Positions 55,825 through 64,000 of a stretch of DNA of 64,000 nt are shown piece by piece (the stretch's first letter is position 1; the number at the start of each line of letters is the position of its first letter). The notes under the pieces were generated by a model. It was not told the origin of the DNA, did not search any database, and was given only the letters and a program-made list of their open reading frames with translations. This DNA is from Pectobacterium araliae (lineage in GTDB: Bacteria > Pseudomonadota > Gammaproteobacteria > Enterobacterales > Enterobacteriaceae), in assembly GCF_037076465.1 (NCBI RefSeq), contig NZ_AP028908.1, positions 1,240,001-1,304,000 on the forward strand, in the 5' to 3' direction. Position numbers and translations under genes: made by a program.

Positions 55825-58251
55825 CTATACTGGCATCAGCCAGCAGCCGAAGAATGGCCCGGCGGTATCGCCTCGTTGTGGTTCGAAACGGATCTGGAGT
55901 GTTTGCCCGACCAATAATTCATTGGGTAACGGGTAATCACGATCGACAAAATCGATGACGCTAGAGCGGTCGACTTCTACTTTTACTGCCAACTTGCCAT
56001 TGATCAGAATATTGAAGCGACCGCGATCGCTGCCCCAGTAGCGCAAACGTAGCACCAGCGGGCTATTTCTGTTCTTCATCGAAAACTCGAGGAAACCCCC
56101 GCTACGCACATCGCGGCAGGGACTTCTGCGGTAGTAGCCGACGAAGGACATCTCGCTGGTTAAGTGGTGTGCCTGTTCTGAGGCGCTATTACCGAACTCG
56201 ATCAGGTCGATCGATTTGCTCACCAACGCGGCATTTTCTGCCGCTATAAGTCCGCGGCGCTTCTCTTCATTTGCCCAGTTTTGTGGTGTCATGCGTTGGA
56301 AGTACAGCGCGCTACGTCGCTCGTACTGAGCATAGAACGGGACGAAGCGTAAGCCGACAGGACGTGATGTTTTGACCAGATAATGACCTGACTCGGGTAG
56401 CTCGACAAAACCTTCTAACGGCGAATGGTCGGCGACCAGTGTCGGTGCCGGTGCGTTGTATTGTTCGTTCATTGATCCCACATCGGCCGCCATCACTACA
56501 GGCCCGCGTAACACGGAGACCACCTCCTTCGCGCCAGCAGCTGATTCCAGCCTGAGCGGGATGGCGAGATCCAGAGTGATTACATCACCGGTCATCCAGA
56601 CCCGTTTGATGGTCACATAGCCGTCCACCGCTTTGTTGTGCGATATTTGACCATTGATATGCAATTCAAAACGCCCCTCGCTCCAGGCTGGAATGCGTAA
56701 AGCGATCTGCGCGGGTGCTTGAGCGCTACTTTTTCGCACGGTCAGACGCACTTTGCCGTTAGTTGGCACACCGCTATCCAGATCCAGCGCAAAGCTGCGC
56801 GCTTTCCAATCGAGATGACAAGGGATGTAAAGATTGACATAGAGCGTGCTACCGTCTTCCCAGAAGATGGTGTCGCTGAACTGTGCGTGAGCTTCCATAC
56901 CGCTGCCGACGCAGCACCAGAAGGAGTGAAATTTATCTGAATAGAAGCGAGTGCCGCCAGCTATCATCGGCATCATATAGGCAAACATGCCGGTAGTCGG
57001 GTTCTGTGCTGCCAACGTGTGGTTATATAGCGTGCGTTCGTAGTAGTCGATATAGCGCGTTTCTGGTGTCCACTGGTACAGGTGTCGGGTCAGCTTGAGC
57101 ATGTTATAGCTATTGCAATGCTCACAGGTTTGCTCGGTGAGGAAATCGACGGTGCTGTCGGGTCTTTGAAAGTATTCACGGTCAGCGTTGCCGCCGATCA
57201 CATACGTGTGGTGGTTAACCACGGTTTCCCAGAAGAAACGTGCGGCCGCGGCTGAATCAACATCGCCGGTCAGCTCGAATTGACGCGCTTCAGCGATCAG
57301 CTTGGGGATCTGGGTATTGGCATGGTGGCCTGTCAGAATGTCTTGCTGTACGATTAGCGGATCGACGATGCGTGCGTGTCGAAAACGCTTACCCAGCGCC
57401 AGCCAGCGCGGGTTACTGGTTCGCTCGGACAGTTCAAGTAGCGATTCGCCGATGCCGCCAAATTCGGTATTCAATACTTGCTGCATTTGTTTGTCGTCGA
57501 GTGCGGAGAAAACCCAATCCAGATAGCCAGCCAGCTTCACTGCGACAGCGAGGGCCTGCGCGTTACCGCAATGAGACTGAGCGTCGAGCAGGCCTGCGAG
57601 CAACTTGTGCCAGGTGTACAACGGTGCCCAGCAGCCATTGAGGTTGAAAGCAGCGGCATTGATGGTGCCTTGTTGAACCTCCTCAAACACTTTACGACCA
57701 CTTTCCTGTTTGCCCTGGCTGTCTTTGCGGTAGAAGCCCGCCACGTAGCCATCCTTTGCTTGCACGCGGGCGAGTTCGGCAACAATGATGTGTACCCGCT
57801 CTAGCATGGGTTCATCGCCGGTTTGAGCATAGGTTAGCGATAACGCACTGAGGTAGTGGCCGAGCGTATGTCCGGCAAGGGTATCCGACTCCCAGCCACC
57901 GTAGACTTCCCCTTTGGTTTCCAGCCCGGCGAACTGATAGAAATTGTGCAGTAGCCGATAGGGATCCAGTTCCAGTAGATAACGTCGGTTGGCTTGCAGC
58001 GATTCAAGAAAGATCGATGGCATGAGTCGCACATTTGCCAGTGGCAGAGGACGTATCCTGCCGGCGACCGATGCTGCCATCGCGAGAGGGAAATGCAGAA
58101 AACCGGCGGCGCTGGCCAGTGCACTCCATTGCAGAAAACGCCGACGCGACAGATCGCCAACGGCGGGATCACCTTTTTCCGCCGATCGCCCGCCGACCTG
58201 CGATGATAGCGGGTGGTCGGTGGCCGTATGCGGTTGCTTCTTGATTGACAT
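55825..58251 (-). CDS. GH127 beta-L-arabinofuranosidase
   Basis: 808 aa. A Tat signal is evident (SRRRFLQWSALASAAG, residues 35-50), ending in LAMA. GH127 (DUF1680) enzymes release beta-L-arabinofuranose, for example from hydroxyproline-linked arabino-oligosaccharides. The zinc and nucleophile residues appear as TCEHCNSYN (Glu and Cys) and FWCCVGSG (Cys-Cys). These match the active-site Glu/Cys/Cys/Cys set of the family. It is encoded with a GH43-type enzyme and a large glycosidase. Confidence 0.9.
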   Translation of the reverse strand: MSIKKQPHTATDHPLSSQVGGRSAEKGDPAVGDLSRRRFLQWSALASAAGFLHFPLAMAASVAGRIRPLPLANVRLMPSIFLESLQANRRYLLELDPYRLLHNFYQFAGLETKGEVYGGWESDTLAGHTLGHYLSALSLTYAQTGDEPMLERVHIIVAELARVQAKDGYVAGFYRKDSQGKQESGRKVFEEVQQGTINAAAFNLNGCWAPLYTWHKLLAGLLDAQSHCGNAQALAVAVKLAGYLDWVFSALDDKQMQQVLNTEFGGIGESLLELSERTSNPRWLALGKRFRHARIVDPLIVQQDILTGHHANTQIPKLIAEARQFELTGDVDSAAAARFFWETVVNHHTYVIGGNADREYFQRPDSTVDFLTEQTCEHCNSYNMLKLTRHLYQWTPETRYIDYYERTLYNHTLAAQNPTTGMFAYMMPMIAGGTRFYSDKFHSFWCCVGSGMEAHAQFSDTIFWEDGSTLYVNLYIPCHLDWKARSFALDLDSGVPTNGKVRLTVRKSSAQAPAQIALRIPAWSEGRFELHINGQISHNKAVDGYVTIKRVWMTGDVITLDLAIPLRLESAAGAKEVVSVLRGPVVMAADVGSMNEQYNAPAPTLVADHSPLEGFVELPESGHYLVKTSRPVGLRFVPFYAQYERRSALYFQRMTPQNWANEEKRRGLIAAENAALVSKSIDLIEFGNSASEQAHHLTSEMSFVGYYRRSPCRDVRSGGFLEFSMKNRNSPLVLRLRYWGSDRGRFNILINGKLAVKVEVDRSSVIDFVDRDYPLPNELLVGQTLQIRFEPQRGDTAGPFFGCWLMPV

Positions 58252-58333
58252 TTATCGCTTTCCTTTTACAGAAGGTTTTACCGTTCGGTTAGCACCACCA
58301 GGACGACTCAGCAGACAAGAAGCGCTGTTTTGC

Positions 58334-59932
58334 TTAATCACAGTCATTTTCCTGCGTTGGCGCGAATGTGGTTGTGGGAGGGACATACTGTGGTGTGGGT
58401 GCCAACGCCTCCCATTCCTGCACTGCCAGCGCGGCATGTCGCTCACCTTCGCCAGAGGCTTCAAGCACGGCACGCAGGCAGTGAGTGGTCACCGGAGCAA
58501 ACTGCACCGACTCAATCTGTTGCGGTCGATTATGGTCGCCGTTTTTGGTGTTGATCGATATCCAACGATCACCTTGGCGATAGGCCAGATACCAGGATTT
58601 TGGTGGTGCCACGCCGATGCTGCTGCCTGGCAGATGGTCGGCCCAGAACACGATGCGTACGCCGTTGAGGGTGACAGGGTGATCCCAACGGTACTGAATC
58701 CACTGGCTTGACGGGTTGTTTAATGTCCCACTGCCCCACATCTCCGGCGGTAGCGGATTGGCCTTGATCACACCGTCGTTGAGCGCGGCAATCCAGTACT
58801 GGCGTGGAATGTCCGATTCATTGGACGCTGAAACTTGCGCCATCGGTGCGATGTTGCGCTGCGGTGGTGTTTTGGGCAGCGGACGGCGCGTTGGTATGAC
58901 TTTACGCATCCGTGCGGGGGTAGCGCTATCGTCCCATTCCAGTTTATCGATCGCCACACTGCGGCGAAAATGACCGCCACCTTTGGCATCGGCAGTATGA
59001 TAGACCAGATACCATTGCCCTTTGAATTCGATGATGCCGGGATGGGAAGTGGTTGAGGACACCGGGTCGAGTACAACACCGCGATAAGTCCAGGGACCCA
59101 GTGGGGATTGAGCAGTGCCGTAGGCAATGCAGGCGTGATAACGCGTTGGTGTGCAATCCGATGTCGGTCCCGTCTGATTGCCGGCATAAGCCAGATAATA
59201 CGTGCCATTGCGCTTGAACAACCACGGCGCTTCGAAGAACCCGTCCAGCGTATTCACAGTCACGGCGTCGCCCTTGGGTGTAACCATATCGCGTTGCAAC
59301 TCAATGCCGCGCAATTGATTGAACGATCCCCAGTACAGGTAAACGCGATTATCATCGTCCACCAGTAGTGTCGGATCGATATTATGGAGGGTGTTGTTGG
59401 TCGGTAGCGACTGCGAAATAATCGGTCCTTGTGGGTGCGCGTCCCGCCATGGTCCGAGCGGATGGTCAGATACCGCGACGCCAATGGCGAATTGGTCGGT
59501 ATTGGTAGAATTACGCTCCACTACGGGTGCGTATAAATAGTAGCGACCATCCGCGCCACTTACGATCTGGCTGGCATAGGCCCGGCCCGGTGTGGCCCAG
59601 GCAAAGACTTGCTCGGGATACAGTAGTGCGGGGTAATGGGCCCATTTACCGGTCACAACGTCATCGGTAGCCAGCATTTGCCAGGCTTTCATGACAAAAT
59701 CATTGACGTCCGGTGCTGCCTCATCGCGCCCGGCCAGAATGTACAGTCGACCATTGGCGACCAGCGGTGCCGGATCGGCCGAATAGACGTTGCCGTCGGC
59801 AATAATCGGGTTGGCGGTCGCCTGTACCTTGCGTGTAGTGAGTTCTGCCGAGATGGGCAATGTGATAAGAGCCGAACTTAGCAATATTAGCAACAGCAAC
59901 GGTATATGCCGCTCTTTCTGTTGGGTAACCAT
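58334..59932 (-). CDS. GH43-type arabinan-active enzyme with carbohydrate-binding module
   Basis: 532 aa. A signal peptide ends near ITLPISA. A five-bladed beta-propeller (about 35-340) follows, with SADPAPLV, HNIDPTLLVDDDN and a later FFEAPWLFKRNGTYYL carrying the catalytic-type Glu. The C-terminal 170 residues form a discoidin-like module that resembles one in the next upstream glycosidase. Start ATG 59932 overlaps the stop of that gene (TGATG). Likely removes arabinose side chains. Confidence 0.82.
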   Translation of the reverse strand: MVTQQKERHIPLLLLILLSSALITLPISAELTTRKVQATANPIIADGNVYSADPAPLVANGRLYILAGRDEAAPDVNDFVMKAWQMLATDDVVTGKWAHYPALLYPEQVFAWATPGRAYASQIVSGADGRYYLYAPVVERNSTNTDQFAIGVAVSDHPLGPWRDAHPQGPIISQSLPTNNTLHNIDPTLLVDDDNRVYLYWGSFNQLRGIELQRDMVTPKGDAVTVNTLDGFFEAPWLFKRNGTYYLAYAGNQTGPTSDCTPTRYHACIAYGTAQSPLGPWTYRGVVLDPVSSTTSHPGIIEFKGQWYLVYHTADAKGGGHFRRSVAIDKLEWDDSATPARMRKVIPTRRPLPKTPPQRNIAPMAQVSASNESDIPRQYWIAALNDGVIKANPLPPEMWGSGTLNNPSSQWIQYRWDHPVTLNGVRIVFWADHLPGSSIGVAPPKSWYLAYRQGDRWISINTKNGDHNRPQQIESVQFAPVTTHCLRAVLEASGEGERHAALAVQEWEALAPTPQYVPPTTTFAPTQENDCD

Positions 59933-62900
59933 CACTGTTCACCGCCAGAAACGACTATCACCTTAATGTGCACTGTTCTTGTGCCGCTGTTGCCCCGACC
60001 TGCCACTTGGCCTTCCACTGTGAACTCACCGGGTTGCACATAGCCAGTATTCACCGCGTCCCAGATAATGGGACGACGTTCACGTGAGCCGTCATTGTAC
60101 TGTACTGTGGCGAAGTCGGGCAGGGCAGGCGCGTGCGCGACAGTGGTATGTATGGCAGGCAATGTATCGACAGTATTCACCTGTCCGGGTTCACTTGCGC
60201 GGACCCAGACGGTGGCCGAAACGATGGCACCGCCATCGCTTAGTCCGCGCAATGTTACCCGACCATCGGCGGTCAATCTATCCGCGTCAATGGTCGGCCA
60301 TGTCACCGCGACCTTGATTTTGCTGCCATCACGGTACCAGGCGGTGATTTCGGATGGCAGGTGAGGTGGTAGCCCAATCCCGGTACGCACGTCAATTTGT
60401 TCCAACCGTTCGGGTATGTCGGCGAACACTTGCCATTCCTCCACACCCAACGCAGCAGGCGCGCCAGCGTTGTCAGCCGCCGTCAATAATGCGCGTAAGG
60501 CGGTGGTTTCGATGGGAGCAAAGTATGCTCGATTGGCAACTGGTCCAGGATTATGGGGATAACCTGCTGCAGAATTAATGTCGATCCAGCGTCCATCCTG
60601 ACGATATTGTAGTTTCCATGCCGCGGGCGGTGCGACACCGCCGCCTGGTTGATCGTTCCAGAAATGCAACGCACTTGAAGCAATACGCACCGGATGTTGC
60701 CATTCGTATTGCAACCAGGTCTGCTTCGGTTGCCGACCCGACCAGTTGCCCCAACGGCGGTCAGCCGGCACTACGCCATTGGTTTGCGTCGAGACAATAC
60801 CATCATTGAGCGCAGATAAACGATGATGACCCGCTGTGTACTCGGCGCTGGCTTTGGCTTTTCCCTGGATTTCGATGTCGTCAGTTTTCTCTCGCGGTAT
60901 TGCGTCCACTACCACATCGGCATGTGAGGTCAGCGCACCATCGCTGGCACTGAGGCGCAAGCGGTAGCGCCCTGGGGCAGTAAAACGCACCAATGTCTCT
61001 GCGGAGTTGACATCGTCGATGATTGCTTCCCCCCCTGCTGGGCCGTCGACCCGACGCCAGCGCACGGCTAACTTCCCATCGGGTAAACCATCATCACCGA
61101 TCTGACCAGACAGCTGCAACGCACCGAAATGCCTACCGCCGTCTTGTAGCCAAGCGAGTACCTGTGGTGCGTGATTGCTGACTGGTTGCGGTGCTGCCGC
61201 CCCTGTATGATAAACTTGGATCGCTTTGATGCCGGTTCTTGCCGCGCCCGCATGGGTTACTTGTACGCGCAGTTTTTGCGTGGTGATCGGCGGAAAACGA
61301 ATCCGATTACGGTTGCCTTGGGCGAATGGGGTATCGCGCACTTGCTCTGGTACATTCTTCCATATTCCTTTGTCATCGTATTGCAACAGATACAGCCACG
61401 GCGGCGCGTAGCCAGCGCGAGTTCCTGTGACAGCGCCATTCTGCGCGCCCTCCGCCGAGGAACTGCGGTAGAAATACAGGCGAACGTCATCGATAGGCTG
61501 AGGATGGCCAAAATCCAATGCGATCCAGTCACTACCGTGTGGCGAACCCACGGTGCCCCAGAAAGGTTCGTTGGCGGTGCTGCCATCGATTGCTCCTTCA
61601 GGACCAAAGCCCGGGGTCGCATAGCTGCAGGACGTGGTGGCGTTGCTGGCCCAATCTTGTACGCCTTTGGGCAATGTTACGTCGATACCCGCTTTGGCCA
61701 GCATTTCGACAAGGCGAGTGTTAGTACTAAAATTGACTTGCTCTGGCCGCGGTAAGGTCATCGTGTTAGCCGTCAGCACTTTTGCCCCCGGCTGGTCGGT
61801 ATGGTTTTGTATTATCTCTACTTGGCCGCTGGCTGGGTCATAGACCACATGATCCAGCCGATCCACGGTGAAAGCCAACTGACCATCAAGGTAGACAGAA
61901 TAACCCGCTGGTCCGCCATAGCGGCTACCGTCGCGATCCCAGATAATCGAAAGATCGCGATCTCGATAGCGCAGATTGTCGACAGTGAAAAAGTCCCAGC
62001 CAATGTCGATCGGCTGTAGTTCGATCTTCGCGTCGGTGCGTGGCTTCAGACCCGCTACATCTTCGATGATCGTGAAATTGGTCGTCCCAAGTTGGGTATG
62101 GTGGATCCATGAGCGGTAGCCAATATTGCCACCATTTTCGGCGCTGCCATTCGCCCAGAATTCATTTTGGTCGGGATAGCGGTTATCGCCATTGATGTAG
62201 TGCGCCCAGGCGTTCCAATACAGCAGTTTGCGGTACGACTGCTCATCCAAATAGGTACTGGGGTAGTCCCGTAATGTCGAACTTAAAATACGAAACAGTA
62301 CGGTCGAATTAATCACCGAGAAGTTGTTGGAACCTTTATCGCCGCGTGCCAACTGGTCAGCCTGGTTAGCGGTATAGAATGGAAACAATGGGTATTGTTT
62401 GGTATCTGCGAACAGACGCAATGCCTGAATGTACTTCGGATCATAGTCAGGTTCGCCGCGCTTTGGCATCAAACCGACGGCGAATGGGTAGTAATTATTG
62501 ATCTCCTTCCAGTCGACTAACGCCTTTGGACCTGCCGCTTGACGATGTTTGAGCAAATTGCCATGCAGTCCCATCGAATCAGGTGTTTTGCTGTTGTCCT
62601 GCCACAATAGATCCAAAACCGACTTACGAATGGTCGCTGCCACCGTTTCCATCTCGCGTGCCATCGCGGCGTCTCCAGACAAGCGCGCGGCTTGCGCTGT
62701 TGCCAACGCATTGGCGTAGACATAAGCACTTTCGGTGCGATCCATTCTTTTTTGGCCATGCAGCCTGGCCCAATCGAATGATACTGCATCGGCGTCGTTA
62801 CCGGTCATCGCCGACCAGTCATACTCGATCAATCCATTGCCATTTTTGTCATAGGTCCGCAGTAGGCTGAGGACATCGCCACGACCGTAACCCGCTAGCT

Positions 62901-64000
62901 TGCCAGCAATCTCAATCGGGCCGCCGTGTAATTGGTAAGCACGCCATGCCGCTGCGGTGATGTATTGGGTAAAGGAACTCGACCAGTTCTCCGGTGAACC
63001 AGGATTATCGACATACTTACCGCCAGCCGCGACTTCACCCGCGCCGATCCAACTGCCGTAAGCATAGGTCGGATCGCGCAAGTACTTCAAATCGTCAATA
63101 AACATGCCCGTGGTTAGCACGATGGCGTTGTTATAGCCCAGTACGCCCTCAATGGCGATCGGGAACTGATAGTCGTTGCCCGGCACGTCGGCATCAAGGG
63201 AATTGAAGCGCAACAGCCACCAGCGGTAGAACAACGACTTGTTGATGTTGTCCTCCGGCGTATCCAGATAGGGGAGGTTATCTGCCCACCAGCGATTATA
63301 ACTGGTCACGTGTTGCTGGTATGTTTGCTGCGATGACTGGGCGCGGATATGTTGGTACGCCGCCAGCGAATCAGGTAGCTCCTGCGTGGTCAGTCCCAGT
63401 TGTAGTTTGATTGTTGGGGTCTTGCCGCTGGCAGGCACGTTAACAACACGTACCAAAATCTGGTTTTCAACCTGGAAGTTGTCGCCAGAAAAGCGAGGGA
63501 ATACGGTGGTAATCGCGTTGCGAGTCTGGAACGCGCCAATTAATTCATCTTTATCGGCATGTGTGGTCATCGGTGACAGCGCTTTCAGCGTGAGCGCATG
63601 CGGCTTGCCGTCGGTCGCGGACAGGTGCGCTTCCGCCACCGCAACGTTCTCGTGGGTGATGAACTTGACCAGATTCATGCGCACGCCTGTGGCAGTATCC
63701 TCAAACACGGTGCTGAAGTAGCTTGGTGTCTGTCGGCGTAACGCGCTGATTTCCGTGAACTGCAACGGTTTTCCGTCTTGCTCTGCTTGTAGCTTAAATA
63801 GCGTATCATGACCGGTCTTGTGCCAGTAGGCGACTTCGCCGACAAAACCGGGTTGCTCTGGTTGGTGGGTATACATATAGGCGGCGCGGCCACGGGTGAA
63901 CAGCCAGTTGTTGCTATCCCCGTACCCCCCGCCAGTACCTTCGCGAGCCAGTATTTGGTCGATCCAAAAATCCTCGCCAGGATTACTACCGGCGCCACGT
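59932..64000 (-). CDS. Large multidomain glycoside hydrolase, N terminus beyond window
   Basis: About 1355 visible residues; the frame stays open through the window edge, so the start is missing. The first 700 residues form an (alpha/alpha)6-barrel-type catalytic region, with TRGRAAYMYTHQPE near the edge and GNDYQFPIAIEGVLGY and DYDWSAMTGND-like acidic blocks. A discoidin-like domain, a PKD-like domain, a second discoidin-like module (shared with the GH43 enzyme) and an Ig-like domain follow. I suspect a GH142-like or related arabinofuranosidase, but the family is not certain. Confidence 0.7.
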   Translation of the reverse strand, partial: RGAGSNPGEDFWIDQILAREGTGGGYGDSNNWLFTRGRAAYMYTHQPEQPGFVGEVAYWHKTGHDTLFKLQAEQDGKPLQFTEISALRRQTPSYFSTVFEDTATGVRMNLVKFITHENVAVAEAHLSATDGKPHALTLKALSPMTTHADKDELIGAFQTRNAITTVFPRFSGDNFQVENQILVRVVNVPASGKTPTIKLQLGLTTQELPDSLAAYQHIRAQSSQQTYQQHVTSYNRWWADNLPYLDTPEDNINKSLFYRWWLLRFNSLDADVPGNDYQFPIAIEGVLGYNNAIVLTTGMFIDDLKYLRDPTYAYGSWIGAGEVAAGGKYVDNPGSPENWSSSFTQYITAAAWRAYQLHGGPIEIAGKLAGYGRGDVLSLLRTYDKNGNGLIEYDWSAMTGNDADAVSFDWARLHGQKRMDRTESAYVYANALATAQAARLSGDAAMAREMETVAATIRKSVLDLLWQDNSKTPDSMGLHGNLLKHRQAAGPKALVDWKEINNYYPFAVGLMPKRGEPDYDPKYIQALRLFADTKQYPLFPFYTANQADQLARGDKGSNNFSVINSTVLFRILSSTLRDYPSTYLDEQSYRKLLYWNAWAHYINGDNRYPDQNEFWANGSAENGGNIGYRSWIHHTQLGTTNFTIIEDVAGLKPRTDAKIELQPIDIGWDFFTVDNLRYRDRDLSIIWDRDGSRYGGPAGYSVYLDGQLAFTVDRLDHVVYDPASGQVEIIQNHTDQPGAKVLTANTMTLPRPEQVNFSTNTRLVEMLAKAGIDVTLPKGVQDWASNATTSCSYATPGFGPEGAIDGSTANEPFWGTVGSPHGSDWIALDFGHPQPIDDVRLYFYRSSSAEGAQNGAVTGTRAGYAPPWLYLLQYDDKGIWKNVPEQVRDTPFAQGNRNRIRFPPITTQKLRVQVTHAGAARTGIKAIQVYHTGAAAPQPVSNHAPQVLAWLQDGGRHFGALQLSGQIGDDGLPDGKLAVRWRRVDGPAGGEAIIDDVNSAETLVRFTAPGRYRLRLSASDGALTSHADVVVDAIPREKTDDIEIQGKAKASAEYTAGHHRLSALNDGIVSTQTNGVVPADRRWGNWSGRQPKQTWLQYEWQHPVRIASSALHFWNDQPGGGVAPPAAWKLQYRQDGRWIDINSAAGYPHNPGPVANRAYFAPIETTALRALLTAADNAGAPAALGVEEWQVFADIPERLEQIDVRTGIGLPPHLPSEITAWYRDGSKIKVAVTWPTIDADRLTADGRVTLRGLSDGGAIVSATVWVRASEPGQVNTVDTLPAIHTTVAHAPALPDFATVQYNDGSRERRPIIWDAVNTGYVQPGEFTVEGQVAGRGNSGTRTVHIKVIVVSGGEQ

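Noticed and set aside
1..64000. CRISPR array, tRNA or rRNA genes, intact insertion sequence
   Set aside because: No regularly spaced direct repeats, no cloverleaf-like or rRNA-like sequence and no transposase frame were seen.

Overview
The window looks like a chromosomal segment of a soft-rot enterobacterium, most likely Pectobacterium. Many proteins look nearly identical to their E. coli counterparts (MenB, TesA, SpeG, Upp, UraA, DapA, Bcp), and the conserved gene order is enterobacterial. Interspersed are plant-associated genes, such as a beta-L-arabinofuranosidase cluster and an autotransporter subtilase. The genus is inferred from gene content and was not tested by database search.

Layout. 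1-1.4 kb: a Tat-like signal-bearing SDR oxidoreductase, then a repeat-bearing intergenic region. 1.4-8.6 kb: complete menaquinone operon menF-menD-menH-menB-menC-menE with overlapping genes. 8.7-12.1 kb: yfaZ-like outer membrane protein, tyrP under a TyrR box, and the CinA-like yfaY. 12.5-18 kb: cnoX, ybbO, tesA and the divergent ybbA-ybbP transporter. 18.1-24.3 kb: speG, purM-purN (PurR box), upp (UTP-sensing T-tract promoter), uraA, hda (CTG start) and yfgD. 24.3-32 kb: bepA, an accessory AAA ATPase plus DUF4276-like pair, then bcp, gcvR, dapA, bamC and purC. 32-33.3 kb: a small accessory patch with a frameshifted gene. 33.6-36.2 kb: yeaL-like gene and tmcA.

36.2-48.9 kb is the most interesting part. 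One strand carries an ECF sigma factor, FecR-like regulator, TonB, ExbB, ExbD, a TldE/PmbA-like protein, a TldD-like metallopeptidase and a thioredoxin fused to an unknown domain. The opposite strand carries a TonB-dependent receptor with an N-terminal signalling domain and a YddA/SbmA-type ABC transporter. Together these could form a self-regulated system that imports a peptide or small protein, reduces its disulfides and degrades it. The logic resembles the known Fus ferredoxin-uptake system, but with TldD/TldE in place of an M16 protease. This is a hypothesis.

48.9-54.8 kb: a second SMC-like ATPase, a small membrane protein, a LysE-family exporter, a lipoprotein-anchored subtilisin autotransporter and a DUF1272 zinc-ribbon-like protein. 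55-64 kb: a minus-strand cluster of secreted plant-polymer enzymes: a large multidomain glycosidase cut by the window edge, a GH43-type enzyme, a Tat-exported GH127 beta-L-arabinofuranosidase and a secreted HEFGH metallopeptidase-like protein.

Three copies of a palindromic intergenic repeat of about 85-100 bp recur upstream of menF, in the upp leader and between gcvR and dapA. No tRNA, rRNA, CRISPR array or intact insertion sequence was seen.
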